The notes: generated by a model not told the origin, from the letters alone. A stretch of 64,000 nucleotides of DNA from Winogradskyella pacifica (GCF_013403915.1 NZ_JABFDI010000010.1:62001-126000); one strand, 5' to 3'; numbered from the stretch's first letter, positions 32,928 through 42,096 are shown. Numbers and translations are program-made.

Positions 32928-33188
32928 TTAACAAAGCTTTATAGTCTTTACTCTAATTTGAAGACTTTTTCTGAAAGATTTGATACTGATGATTTCGTTA
33001 TTCTTTTTACGATTCATTTTTAAAACTTTAGCTTTAATTTCTGGAGAAATAGCAGCTTCATTAGTTTCAGGCTTTTCCGTTTTAGTAGTTTCAACAATTG
33101 TAGTTTCGTTAGTCGTTTTTACATCTTGTTGTGCAAAACTTGTAAGAGACATTGTTAAAAATAATATGATGAATAAACCTTTTTTCAT
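32928..33188 (-). CDS. Small secreted protein, 86 aa
   Basis: It starts with a clean signal peptide (MKKGLFIILFLTMSLTSFAQ). The next 30 residues are rich in threonine and glutamate, and the C-terminal 35 residues are basic (KMNRKKNNEIISIKSFRKSL, ending KTIKLC). The signal peptide and the convergent terminator 30 bases downstream support this frame over the overlapping opposite-strand frame. Similar short flavobacterial proteins ending in a KVKT-K-C-like tail come to mind, but no function is known. Confidence 0.7.
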   Translation of the reverse strand: MKKGLFIILFLTMSLTSFAQQDVKTTNETTIVETTKTEKPETNEAAISPEIKAKVLKMNRKKNNEIISIKSFRKSLQIRVKTIKLC

Positions 33189-33303
33189 AATTGTAGGAAG
33201 CTATATTTGTTTTAACTTCGAGTCAAAGAAACGCAACATATTCAACGTGATTGAAAGTTTTAGATGAAATAGGTCGATAAACTGTTAAGTGGAAAACGCT
33301 CGT

Positions 33304-33350
33304 AAAAAATACCGATGAAATGCACTATATGCGCTTGTAGCCCTTTAAAT
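33304..33350 (+). repeat. 47-base direct repeat, copy 1
   Basis: AAAAAATACCGATGAAATGC at the left end and CCCTTTAAAT at the right end match the copy at 33406-33453 in about 37 of 48 aligned positions. Both lie in the 276-base region upstream of the aldehyde dehydrogenase gene. Confidence 0.6.
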
Positions 33351-33405
33351 GCGTTGCGTTTTAAGTTAAATGATATGATTTGTTAGATTAAATACACTTC
33401 TAAAT

Positions 33406-33453
33406 AAAAAATATCGACGAAGTGCTCAAAATGAGCTTGAAGTACCTGTAAAT
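33406..33453 (+). repeat. 48-base direct repeat, copy 2
   Basis: AAAAAATATCGACGAAGTGC at the left end, then a small hairpin GCTC / GAGC, then ACCTGTAAAT, ending 11 bases before the aldehyde dehydrogenase ATG. It could be a duplicated regulator site in the leader. Confidence 0.6.
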
Positions 33454-33464
33454 AAACAATTATT

Positions 33465-34877
33465 ATGAATGATTTTAGGAATAACCCGTATTATGAATTG
33501 TTTTCAAAACAAAGTATCAATCAATATGCTGTAGGTAATCGTAGTTATAAGGAAAGGCTTAAAACTTTAAACAAACTTCAACACGCTATTGAGGTTATAT
33601 ATAGGACTCAAATTCAAGACGCCTTACAAAAAGATTTAGGAAAGCCCATTGTAGAAACAGAGCTCACAGAAATCTATGCTATTATTGGTGATATAAAATT
33701 TGCTAAGCAGAATTTGCATAGATGGATGCGAAAACAAAGGGTGGACACACCTATAGCGATGTTGGGCTCTAGTTCTTATATAAAGTACCAGCCTAAAGGG
33801 GTGTGTTTAATTATTTCGCCATGGAATTTTCCTTTCAATCTCACCTTTGGGCCTTTAGTCTCTGCAATTTCAGCTGGTAATACCGTTATTATTAAACCTT
33901 CTGAGATGACACCAAATTCATCTCATCTCATGGCTAAGATTGTTTCAGATGTTTTTTCTGAAGATGAAGTTGCAGTGCTTCAAGGTGAAGTTGAGGTCTC
34001 TACACAATTATTAAAGCTACCTTTTAATCATATCTTTTTTACAGGCTCTCCAAATGTGGGGAAGATTGTAATGAAAGCCGCATCGGAACATTTAGCATCT
34101 GTAACCTTAGAATTGGGTGGGAAATCACCAACTATAATAGATAAAACAGCTAACATAGATAAAGCCGCAAAGAAAATAATGTGGGCTAAGTTTCTGAACT
34201 GTGGACAAATTTGTGTATCTCCAGATTATGTGTTGATTGATGCAGGTGTAAAAACTCAATTTATAGAGGCGTGTAAAAAGTGGCTTGATACGTTTTACAG
34301 CGATAATCCAAAAGCATCCGGTTCTTATGGAAGGATAGTCACCGATAAACATTTTGAGCGCTTAAGTTCTTATCTCGAAAATGCAAAAACGCTACATGCT
34401 AAATTTGAAGTCGGTGGACAAACCGATAGTGCTTCAAAATATATAGAACCAACTATAATTTCAGATTTAAAACCAGAAGCTAAATTGCTCGAAGACGAAA
34501 TTTTTGGACCCATTTTACCGATTGTTACTTATGATAGTTTGGATATGGCCATTGCGTACATTAATTCTAAACCACGACCATTAGCACTTTATATATATAG
34601 TAACAGTAAAGCCAATACGAATACGATTTTAAATAACACCAGGGCAGGAGGTACGTGTATTAATAATAGTGTATTGCATTATACCAACCATAATCTACCT
34701 TTTGGAGGAGTTAATAATAGTGGTATTGGTAAGAGTCATGGGTTTTTCGGGTTTAAAGCGTTTAGTAATGAACGCTCCGTAATGAAACAACATACGTTTG
34801 GAGTCACTGAATTGTTATTTCCTCCTTATACAGGATTTAAGGAGATATTAGCAGGGTTAACTATTAAGTGGTTTTAG
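33465..34877 (+). CDS. Aldehyde dehydrogenase, class 3-like
   Basis: A 470-aa NAD(P)-dependent enzyme. Seen are SPWNFPFNLTFGPLVSAISAGN (cofactor-domain entry), KPSEMTPNSS, FTGSPNVGK, the general base in LELGGKSP (about 213-220) and the catalytic cysteine Cys250 in NCGQICVSPDYV. The end, with PFGGVNNSGIGKSHG and a hydrophobic C-terminal segment (FKEILAGLTIKWF), fits class 3 fatty-aldehyde dehydrogenases that may associate with membrane. Its stop overlaps the convergent asparaginase-like gene by 4 bases. The substrate is unknown; long-chain aldehydes are likely by family. Confidence 0.93.
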   Translation: MNDFRNNPYYELFSKQSINQYAVGNRSYKERLKTLNKLQHAIEVIYRTQIQDALQKDLGKPIVETELTEIYAIIGDIKFAKQNLHRWMRKQRVDTPIAMLGSSSYIKYQPKGVCLIISPWNFPFNLTFGPLVSAISAGNTVIIKPSEMTPNSSHLMAKIVSDVFSEDEVAVLQGEVEVSTQLLKLPFNHIFFTGSPNVGKIVMKAASEHLASVTLELGGKSPTIIDKTANIDKAAKKIMWAKFLNCGQICVSPDYVLIDAGVKTQFIEACKKWLDTFYSDNPKASGSYGRIVTDKHFERLSSYLENAKTLHAKFEVGGQTDSASKYIEPTIISDLKPEAKLLEDEIFGPILPIVTYDSLDMAIAYINSKPRPLALYIYSNSKANTNTILNNTRAGGTCINNSVLHYTNHNLPFGGVNNSGIGKSHGFFGFKAFSNERSVMKQHTFGVTELLFPPYTGFKEILAGLTIKWF

Positions 34878-35884
34878 GATTTATTAAAGTAATCGGATTG
34901 AATTTGCGCGTTCACCCCATCTTGAAATTTAGTCATGCTGAACCATTGGTGAATGGAGTAGCACCCAGATTCGCCTTTTTTATTAATGGCTATATAACCC
35001 ACTTGAAAATCCATAAAATTACTATTCGGTTTCTTCACAATTCTATGAATCGCTTCTTCACAGGCTTGTTGAGGTGATCTACCTTGGCGCATCAATTCTA
35101 CGACTAAAAAGCTTCCAACAGTTTTTATAACCTCTTCTCCCAAACCTGTAGCTACACAACCGCCAATGTCATTATCTATAAATAATCCGGAGCCAATAAT
35201 AGCAGAATCACCAACACGCCCTCCGAGCTTATAAGCTAGGCCGCTAGTAGTGCAAGCACCAGAAATGTCTCCATTTTTATCTAGGGCGAGTAATCCGATG
35301 GTGTCGTGATTTTCTATATTAATGATGGGTTTGTATTGGGCTTCAACCTTCCATTTTTCCCAAGCTTTTTTTGAGGCTTCTGTCAACAAATCTTCGGGTT
35401 CAAAACCTTTGGAAAGGGCAAATTGTTTGGCACCTTCACCAGCAAGAATGACGTGTGGAGTATCTTCCATCACTTTTCTAGCTACTGAAACGGCATGTGT
35501 AATATTTTGAAGATATACTACAGACCCACAATTGCCATGTTTGTCCATTATAGAAGCATCTAAGGTGACCTTGCCATCCCTATCAGGTAATCCGCCTTTG
35601 CCAACAGTTTGATTTTTTTTATCAGCTTCTTCAACTCTGCAACCTTGTTCTACTGCATCTAGAGCGTTTCCGCCAGTTTGGAGAATCTCCATTGCTTTCG
35701 CTGTAGCCGCTTTAACATGCCATGTCGCAACAACTAATGGTAATCCTTTTAAATCCGCGATAGCTTCTTCGTTTTGTTCTTTTGATTCTTTAGAAACTGC
35801 TTCATTACAACTCATCAAAGAACCGCCTACAGCCAAACCAACACTCGTTAAAGATGCTGCTTTTATAAACTTTCTACGCTTCAT
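34874..35884 (-). CDS. N4-(beta-N-acetylglucosaminyl)-L-asparaginase-like lipoprotein
   Basis: A 336-aa Ntn-hydrolase. The start MKRRKFIKAASLTSVGLAVG combines a twin-arginine motif with a lipobox (LMSC, Cys26), so it is probably exported folded and lipid-anchored; an ATG ten codons upstream would bury the signal and is rejected. The nucleophile Thr195 lies in HDTIGLLALD, with WHVKAA, DASIMDKHGNCG and the GRVGDSAIIGSGL region intact. The family removes asparagine from glycoasparagine or cleaves beta-aspartyl bonds. It ends by overlapping the aldehyde dehydrogenase stop by 4 bases (convergent). It is the second Ntn asparaginase fold near the cph genes but in a different compartment. Confidence 0.92.
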   Translation of the reverse strand: MKRRKFIKAASLTSVGLAVGGSLMSCNEAVSKESKEQNEEAIADLKGLPLVVATWHVKAATAKAMEILQTGGNALDAVEQGCRVEEADKKNQTVGKGGLPDRDGKVTLDASIMDKHGNCGSVVYLQNITHAVSVARKVMEDTPHVILAGEGAKQFALSKGFEPEDLLTEASKKAWEKWKVEAQYKPIINIENHDTIGLLALDKNGDISGACTTSGLAYKLGGRVGDSAIIGSGLFIDNDIGGCVATGLGEEVIKTVGSFLVVELMRQGRSPQQACEEAIHRIVKKPNSNFMDFQVGYIAINKKGESGCYSIHQWFSMTKFQDGVNAQIQSDYFNKS

Positions 35885-36199
35885 ATATGAATCTTTTAGA
35901 ATTCTTATAGCCATAACAAAGGATATAACTATGACAAGCTATTACGAAAATGAAAGCATATAAAAAGGCGTTTAGTTTAAAGTTCATCAAAAAAAATCTT
36001 ATTTCAATGCCTCTAATATAGTAAAATACAGGCCAAGAACGTTCTTACAATATTCCTTTTTACATTATAGATCTTGTTAGTGTAAATTTAAAATAGCAAA
36101 GTTTAGATGACTTTAAAGTCCTTAAAGAAAAACCTTTAACACTTTCATAAGATAAGTAGTATCGCATATCCTTAATTTTGTAAATTCAAAAAGAACAAA
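35885..36199. other. Intergenic region before the membrane phosphoesterase
   Basis: AT-rich, no coding frame. It holds a perfect 12-base palindrome AAGAACGTTCTT (36035-36046), which could be a regulator site, and the TAATTTTG promoter element before 36200. Otherwise nothing is seen. Confidence 0.55.
36173..36180 (+). promoter_or_regulatory. Promoter -7 element of the phosphoesterase gene
   Basis: TAATTTTG matches TAnnTTTG, 19 bases before the ATG. No TTTG at the expected -33 spacing. Confidence 0.45.
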
Positions 36200-37429
36200 A
36201 TGATTCGCTGGCTACTATTTGCTATTTTATTTATAATACTTACGGTTTATGGTTTTCAAGCTATAAAAACAGTAACAAAACAAACTTGGGTTTATTATCT
36301 GTTTTTGGGTGTCGCTATTGTCGTGGTTGGGAATTTTATTTTTCAATTTACTGCGACTAGTGAAGGTCGTGTGTTAACAACCGCCAAAAGTTTTGCCTTC
36401 GGATTTTTATTGGCATTTATGGCTTTTAATATGGTGTTGTTGCCGTTTTTAATAGGTGAAGATTTTATTAGAGGAGCTATTAGTGTGTACGATAAGTTTG
36501 TAACTAAAAACGATACGTTTTATTTACCATCTCGACGAAAATTTGTGAGTCAAGTTGCCTTAGGCTTAGCGGCAATACCATTGTCTTCGTTGTTGTATGG
36601 TATGTTTAAAGGAAAATACAATTTTAGAGTTCTTAGTTATACGCTTCATTTTGAAGATTTGCCTGACGCTTTTGATGGGTATAGAATAACGCAGATTAGT
36701 GATATTCATTCAGGTAGTTTTGATAATCATGAAAAGGTAGAATATGCCGTAGACCTAATCAATGAACAAAAATCTGATGTGTTATTATTTACAGGTGATA
36801 TGGTGAATAATAAAGCCTCTGAAATGTTGCCTTGGTTGGAAACTTTTGGAAGATTGAAAGCCAAGGATGGGAAATTTTCTGTTTTAGGAAATCATGATTA
36901 TGGGGATTATGTTGATTGGAATTCACCTGAAGAAAAAGCTCAAAATCTTGAAGATTTAAAAACGATACAAAAAGATATAGGTTTCGATTTATTGTTAAAC
37001 GAAAGTCGCTATCTTGAAAAAGATGGTCAACGTATTGCATTAGTTGGAGTAGAGAATTGGGGAAAGGGAGGTTTTATAAAAGTAGGAGACTTAAATAAAG
37101 CGGCATCTCAAATTCAGGCAGATGACTTTAAAATATTAATGTCACACGATCCAAGTCATTGGGAAGCGAAAGTGCTAAAAGATCCTTACCACTACCATTT
37201 AACCTTAAGTGGTCATACACATGGTATGCAGTTTGGGATTGAAATTCCGGGCTGGATAAAATGGAGTCCCGCAAAATGGCGTTATAAACAATGGGCAGGA
37301 ATTTATACAGAATTAGGTCAGCATATCAATGTCAATAGAGGTTTTGGTTATCTAGGATATCCTGGTCGCGTTGGTATTTGGCCAGAAATCACAGTGATTG
37401 AGCTCAAAAAAGGCTCGAAAAGTGCGTAA
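36200..37429 (+). CDS. Membrane-anchored calcineurin-like metallophosphoesterase
   Basis: A 409-aa protein. Three N-terminal transmembrane helices (about 1-20, 25-48, 62-90) are followed by a basic linker and a fourth hydrophobic stretch near 115-130. The phosphoesterase domain has all metal ligands: ISDIHSGS (D.H), FTGDMVNN (GD), LGNHDYGDY (GNHD), MSHDPSHW (H) and SGHTHGMQFG (GH.H). The architecture resembles YkuE-type enzymes that act on phosphorylated lipid heads at the membrane. It has its own promoter and is followed 110 bases later by the thioredoxin-fold gene. Confidence 0.92.
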   Translation: MIRWLLFAILFIILTVYGFQAIKTVTKQTWVYYLFLGVAIVVVGNFIFQFTATSEGRVLTTAKSFAFGFLLAFMAFNMVLLPFLIGEDFIRGAISVYDKFVTKNDTFYLPSRRKFVSQVALGLAAIPLSSLLYGMFKGKYNFRVLSYTLHFEDLPDAFDGYRITQISDIHSGSFDNHEKVEYAVDLINEQKSDVLLFTGDMVNNKASEMLPWLETFGRLKAKDGKFSVLGNHDYGDYVDWNSPEEKAQNLEDLKTIQKDIGFDLLLNESRYLEKDGQRIALVGVENWGKGGFIKVGDLNKAASQIQADDFKILMSHDPSHWEAKVLKDPYHYHLTLSGHTHGMQFGIEIPGWIKWSPAKWRYKQWAGIYTELGQHINVNRGFGYLGYPGRVGIWPEITVIELKKGSKSA

Positions 37430-37515
37430 TTGTAAAGAATTGCTTATTTTTATGATATGAGTATCTTACTTGCAGTGTTCACTTATTAAGAGTATATGCA
37501 AGTTTGAAGTACTTA

Positions 37516-37523
37516 TATATTTG
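37516..37523 (+). promoter_or_regulatory. Promoter -7 element of the thioredoxin-fold gene
   Basis: TATATTTG matches TAnnTTTG, 16 bases before the ATG; leader about 12 bases. Confidence 0.45.
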
Positions 37524-37539
37524 ACTAAAACTAAAACGT

Positions 37540-37836
37540 ATGTCAAAATTTGGGGAATTAATAGATGTTGAGATTCCAGTACTACTGGATTTTTACACCG
37601 AACGAGAAGATCAATCTTTAGCTATGCATCCTATACTTAGAGATGTCGCTGCTGCATTAGGTGATAAAGCTAAAGTGATTAAGATTGATGTAGAGAAAAA
37701 TAGAGAGCTTGCAGAAGCATTGCGAGTTAAAGGTTTACCAACTTTAATCATCTACAAAAATGGTGAAATGAAATGGAGACATAGTGGTGAACAAGATGCT
37801 AATACCTTAATTAATATAATACAAGAGTATATTTAG
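37540..37836 (+). CDS. Thioredoxin-fold protein without active-site cysteines
   Basis: A 98-aa cytoplasmic protein. The fold is clear: VPVLLDFYTE (strand before the active site), helix LAMHPILRDVAAALGDKAKV, IKIDVEKNRELAEALRVKGLPTLIIYKNGE with the cis-proline in GLPT, and a C-terminal helix. The WCGPC motif is replaced by TEREDQSLAM, and the whole protein contains no cysteine, so it cannot act as a redox thioredoxin. It may be a chaperone-like or binding domain. It is monocistronic, with its own promoter element, convergent with the deacetylase gene. Confidence 0.88.
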   Translation: MSKFGELIDVEIPVLLDFYTEREDQSLAMHPILRDVAAALGDKAKVIKIDVEKNRELAEALRVKGLPTLIIYKNGEMKWRHSGEQDANTLINIIQEYI

Positions 37837-37874
37837 TCGGATCTTAGTTTTTTGAAGATACAACAAGACAGATT

Positions 37875-38540
37875 TTAATTTATACTTTTAAATTCAAAAC
37901 CACGCTCACTGTAATATTCTAAAACCTTAGGGAGCACATATTTTAAATTTCGGGAGGCCTTTACGCTGTCATGAAATACAATTATACTACCTTCCTCAGC
38001 AGCAGAGGTTACATTTTTAAGGCAAGTTTCCTCCGTTACTGAACTGTCCCAGTCATAAGACAAAACATCCCATAAAACAATCTTATAGCCTAATTCTTGA
38101 AGTTGTTTGCTTTGCTTAGATTTAAATTTACCGTATGGAGGTCTAAAAAGAGGTGAGATTGACGACTTCTGATTAGCGACTTCTAAATTTACAATTGTAG
38201 AATCTATTAAGGATTGCGTTAATGCAACATCGTTAATATAGTCCTTGGCTTTATGTTTCCAACCTTTTAAATGGTTGTAAGTGTGGTTGCCAATGGTATG
38301 CCCTTCATTAATAATAGTTTGAAACATCTCTGGATGTTTTTCAATATTATTACCAATACAAAAAAAGGTGGCTTTTGCGTTGTAAACTTTTAATGTTGAA
38401 AGTACCCAATCTGTAATTTCAGGAGTTGGGCCATCATCAAACGTTAAATAGAGTTCTTTGTTTTTTGTATTGATATTCCAGATAAAATTTGGGAACACTA
38501 CTTTTACAAAGTCTGGCGTTTTAGCTGGAATAATCTGCAT
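37875..38540 (-). CDS. Polysaccharide deacetylase (NodB domain)
   Basis: A 221-aa carbohydrate esterase family 4 protein. Motif 1 LTFDDGPTPE (about 32-41) supplies the catalytic base and metal ligand, motif 2 HTIGNHTYNH (H..H, about 84-93) the other ligands, and motif 3 RPPYGKFKSKQ the groove. Further motifs are VLWDVLSYDWD and IIVFHDSVKA. No convincing signal peptide, so location is uncertain. The family removes N-acetyl groups from peptidoglycan or chitin-like sugars. It follows the large DUF2723 membrane gene by 6 bases on the same strand, so the two form an operon. Confidence 0.93.
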   Translation of the reverse strand: MQIIPAKTPDFVKVVFPNFIWNINTKNKELYLTFDDGPTPEITDWVLSTLKVYNAKATFFCIGNNIEKHPEMFQTIINEGHTIGNHTYNHLKGWKHKAKDYINDVALTQSLIDSTIVNLEVANQKSSISPLFRPPYGKFKSKQSKQLQELGYKIVLWDVLSYDWDSSVTEETCLKNVTSAAEEGSIIVFHDSVKASRNLKYVLPKVLEYYSERGFEFKSIN

Positions 38541-38546
38541 ACCTTA

Positions 38547-41500
38547 TTAATTCTCTGGAGCTGTTAAATCTACAGTGTCCTTAATAGTTTCATTAAAATC
38601 TAAATCACTTGGTATTTCTGGAAGCTCATCTTGGCTATAACGATTCATAAGTTCATCAAACAAGCTCAAATAACTATTAAATGTTTTTGTTTCTTGTAAG
38701 GCAAATTCTTTATCGTTGTAGATGACTAAAATATCGATTAAGGCTCTGTAGCGCTGTATGTCTACGTAAATATCTTCTCCAACAATACGATCTTGATCCT
38801 CAATTGAAAGACTGCTGTAATACACTAAATTCTCTTGATATTTCTTCGCAACATCTTTGTAGAGTGCACGACCTTTTTCAACATTTCCTACTTCATAGTA
38901 TGCACTAACATACGGTTCTAGTAACGAGTAAAAACCAAATTTGTCTACTGGCATTTTTTCCATAGCGATATCTGCTATTTCTTCGGCTTTATCTAGTTGA
39001 TCTTCATTAATAAGACTTTCAATTAAACGTGCTAAATTTCCTCTGTAGGTGATACCATTTCTCCTCGTTTCAATATCATAGTACATCTCTTCTCCACTGC
39101 CTCCCCATTCCCAGTTCTTAACCATATCGTACATAAGGTCTGGATCTACACGACCCATATCATATGGGTTTGCTTTGTTTACAGGAGTTTTAATTGGTAC
39201 TAATTTGTAGCACATACCATCGAGCTGTAAATAATCTTTTAGCCAAATGTAGTCTTCCGATCCAAATGCACCTCCTGTAAAATAAATAGGACGCTCCCAA
39301 TTATTATTAGCGATAATATCTAACATTAAAAGACGGTTTTTATAGATGTAACTACCTTCAATTTGAGTGTACAAGTTATCTTCTATTTTATCGGCATCCT
39401 TTGGTTTAACGACACCATTTTTTAGAACCATTTCCTTATTTACAGGAATACTGATACTGCGCGTAGGAAAATAATTAGAATTCAATAAATGCTTTGGATA
39501 CTGACTAGAATCTTCACCTTGTTTTTCGGCTACAAACTTAAATTTAGTACTAGGTTTTTCACTAGAAACAAAATCCATAAAGTCTTTAATAGGTAAAGTG
39601 TCCTTGGTGATTTCTCTTCTAATAATAACATCTCTTGTGCCACCTCTATATTGATTGTGCGTAAGCTGTGAAGGAATCGGATCACTTTCATAAGCTTTAC
39701 GTTTCATTTGGTCAATGTACCAATCTGTTTGAAATAGACTCGTATTAACAACACGTACGTCTGTACGAACACCTTCTATCTCTTGCAAATACCACAAAGG
39801 GAATGTATCGTTATCTCCAATGGTAAATAGAATAGCGTTTGGTGCGCAAGATTCTAAATACTTACGAGCCATAGAATTTGTAGTGTACTTACCAGAGCGA
39901 TCATGATCGTCCCAATTATTTGCTGCTAAAACTCCAGGAACAATAACAAGACAAGCTAATGTGACTACAGGAGCTAAAAGTTTTGTTTTGAAGCGCGATT
40001 GTAAAAGGTCATAAATAGCGTACACTCCAAAACCAATCCAGATAGCAAACACATAAAATGAGCCGACAACGGAGTAATCACGTTCTCTAGGTTCAAATGG
40101 CCTAACGTTGGTGTAAAACTGAATAGCTAAACCGGTCAATAAAAAGAATACTAATAGTACCCAGAAACGTTTTAAATCAGAATACATTAAGAAAAAGAAA
40201 CCTGCTAATCCTAATAATAAGGGTAAGAAATAATAGGTGTTTCTCGCCTTGTTGTCTAGCACATCTGTTGGTAAATTATCTTGAGACATGCCTATATGCC
40301 ATGAATCTATAAAGTTAATTCCTGAAATCCAATTTCCGTTTTTGTGTGTGTATCTTCCTTGAATATCATCTTGTCGTCCTGTGAAATTCCACATAAAATA
40401 ACGCCAATACATGTAGCCAAATTGGTATTGAAACATGTACATAATATTATCCATGAAGGTAGGTTTCTCTATAATCAGATACTGTTGCCCATAACGTTTT
40501 AGAAATTGATTATAACCATCGTAGTCCACTTCTCCATTGGCAACACTTCTTCTAAATTCATTGACTAGTTGGTCAAATTGTTGTTTTTCTCCAAGGGCAT
40601 ATTGTGCAGATTGCTCTTCTGTTAAACCAGCATTAAGTGCTTCATTGTACGCGCGTGTTTGTAAACTAGGGTCAACTTTAAAATCAATTAAGCCTGTAAA
40701 CATCATGTAGTTTTCAGCATGTTCTGAGCTCCACATTCTTGGAAGTATAGACGCATGCTCATGGTTGTAATTCTGCTTGCTCTTTTCCCAGTCGTTTATA
40801 ATAACATATTTCCCAGCCTCATCATCGCGTTCATAATTCTTTTTATCGTCAATAAATGGTTCGTCTTTATCTGCTCCAGAATATATTTCCGTAAAAAATG
40901 GCCCATAGAATAAATGTGTTTCAGGATATTGTTCTAAGTTGTAATAGGCTAAAAGTTCTCTCGCATCCGATGGGTTATTTTCATTAATAACAACTTGGGC
41001 ATTCGCACGAATAGGAAGCATCATCCAAGAAGAGAAACCTATAAAAATAAACATTAGACATAACACTAAAGTGTTGGTGTGCTTCATGCCATTTTTTCGC
41101 GTATAATTCAGACCAAAATAAAATAAGGCGATAACCATTAGGCCTGTAATAATAGTTCCTGAATTAAACGGTAAGCCAATAGAATTTACAAAAAACACCT
41201 CTAAATAACCAAAAAGCTTTAAGGTTGAAGGCAATAGTAATTTAAATATAAAAAGTAAAATTGCGGCCGAAGCAATATTTGCAATAATGAAATTCTTTAC
41301 CGTAATGGTTTTATAATTTTTAAAATAATAGAGTAATCCAATTGCAGGAATCGTTAATAATCCCATAAAGTGAACTCCAAAGGATAAACCAATAACAAAA
41401 GCGATGAGTATTAACCAACGGTTACCTCGAGGTTCGTTCATGTCTTGTTCCCAACGTAGTCCTAAATAAAATAAAACAGCCATTATTAGTGTAGCCATGG

Positions 41501-41945
41501 CGTACACTTCTGTTTCTACAGCATTAAACCAAAAAGAATCGGTAAATGTAAAAGCTAAACTGCCTACTAAAGCACTTCCTAAAATAGCATAAGCTTTGCT
41601 CGTGTTTTTGTCTTCGTTGTATTTGGTAAGTTTTACAAGCAATAGAGTAATTGTCCAAAACATAAAAAGAATGGTAAATGCACTTGCAACGCCACTCATC
41701 ATATTCATTATGGCTCCAATCTGCGAAGGTTCTAAAGCAAACATGGAGAAAAAGGCACCAAACATTTGAAATAATGGTGCTCCTGGTGGATGTCCTACCT
41801 GTAATTTAGATGAGGTTAAAATATACTCCCCTGCATCCCAAAAACTAACGGTTGGTTCTATAGTAAGTCCGTAAACTACAACTGCTATGGTAAAAACAGA
41901 CCATCCTAAGATGTTATTCCACTTTTTAAAGTTAAAATCTTTCAT
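38547..41945 (-). CDS. DUF2723 family large membrane protein
   Basis: A 1132-aa protein. The N-terminal part (about 15-330) has eight to nine transmembrane helices with the family start YGLTIEPTVSFWDAGEYILT and GHPPGAPLFQMFG, a pattern shared with membrane glycosyltransferases of the GT-C type (acidic residue in the first loop). A second helix group lies at about 590-680. The C-terminal soluble part (about 690-1132) contains FTIGDNDTFPLWYLQE and tetratricopeptide-like helices. DUF2723 proteins are abundant in Bacteroidota and are suspected to transfer sugars to proteins; the substrate is unknown. The deacetylase encoded next may act on the same glycan (inference). Confidence 0.88.
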   Translation of the reverse strand: MKDFNFKKWNNILGWSVFTIAVVVYGLTIEPTVSFWDAGEYILTSSKLQVGHPPGAPLFQMFGAFFSMFALEPSQIGAIMNMMSGVASAFTILFMFWTITLLLVKLTKYNEDKNTSKAYAILGSALVGSLAFTFTDSFWFNAVETEVYAMATLIMAVLFYLGLRWEQDMNEPRGNRWLILIAFVIGLSFGVHFMGLLTIPAIGLLYYFKNYKTITVKNFIIANIASAAILLFIFKLLLPSTLKLFGYLEVFFVNSIGLPFNSGTIITGLMVIALFYFGLNYTRKNGMKHTNTLVLCLMFIFIGFSSWMMLPIRANAQVVINENNPSDARELLAYYNLEQYPETHLFYGPFFTEIYSGADKDEPFIDDKKNYERDDEAGKYVIINDWEKSKQNYNHEHASILPRMWSSEHAENYMMFTGLIDFKVDPSLQTRAYNEALNAGLTEEQSAQYALGEKQQFDQLVNEFRRSVANGEVDYDGYNQFLKRYGQQYLIIEKPTFMDNIMYMFQYQFGYMYWRYFMWNFTGRQDDIQGRYTHKNGNWISGINFIDSWHIGMSQDNLPTDVLDNKARNTYYFLPLLLGLAGFFFLMYSDLKRFWVLLVFFLLTGLAIQFYTNVRPFEPRERDYSVVGSFYVFAIWIGFGVYAIYDLLQSRFKTKLLAPVVTLACLVIVPGVLAANNWDDHDRSGKYTTNSMARKYLESCAPNAILFTIGDNDTFPLWYLQEIEGVRTDVRVVNTSLFQTDWYIDQMKRKAYESDPIPSQLTHNQYRGGTRDVIIRREITKDTLPIKDFMDFVSSEKPSTKFKFVAEKQGEDSSQYPKHLLNSNYFPTRSISIPVNKEMVLKNGVVKPKDADKIEDNLYTQIEGSYIYKNRLLMLDIIANNNWERPIYFTGGAFGSEDYIWLKDYLQLDGMCYKLVPIKTPVNKANPYDMGRVDPDLMYDMVKNWEWGGSGEEMYYDIETRRNGITYRGNLARLIESLINEDQLDKAEEIADIAMEKMPVDKFGFYSLLEPYVSAYYEVGNVEKGRALYKDVAKKYQENLVYYSSLSIEDQDRIVGEDIYVDIQRYRALIDILVIYNDKEFALQETKTFNSYLSLFDELMNRYSQDELPEIPSDLDFNETIKDTVDLTAPEN

Positions 41946-42046
41946 GAAAACGTTGCTTATTAATGCTGGCGAATTTACTAATTATTACCTAAACGTGCTC
42001 ATTTTTAAGGTAACGTTAAGTATTTTTAAAAATTTTCTTGTTTTAT

Positions 42047-42077
42047 TTTGCAAAAGTAAAACTTTGTATTAAATTTG
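42047..42077 (+). promoter_or_regulatory. Promoter of tRNA-Gln
   Basis: TTTG (42047-42050), exactly 19 bases, then TAAATTTG (42070-42077): a perfect Bacteroidota promoter. Start expected near 42082, 15 bases before the tRNA. Confidence 0.88.
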
Positions 42078-42096
42078 CACCCTCAAAATAAGAGAT

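Noticed and set aside
32980-33267. 95-codon plus-strand ORF opposite the small secreted protein
   Set aside because: The minus-strand frame has a clear signal peptide and a matching terminator; the plus-strand frame is hydrophobic only because it mirrors it.
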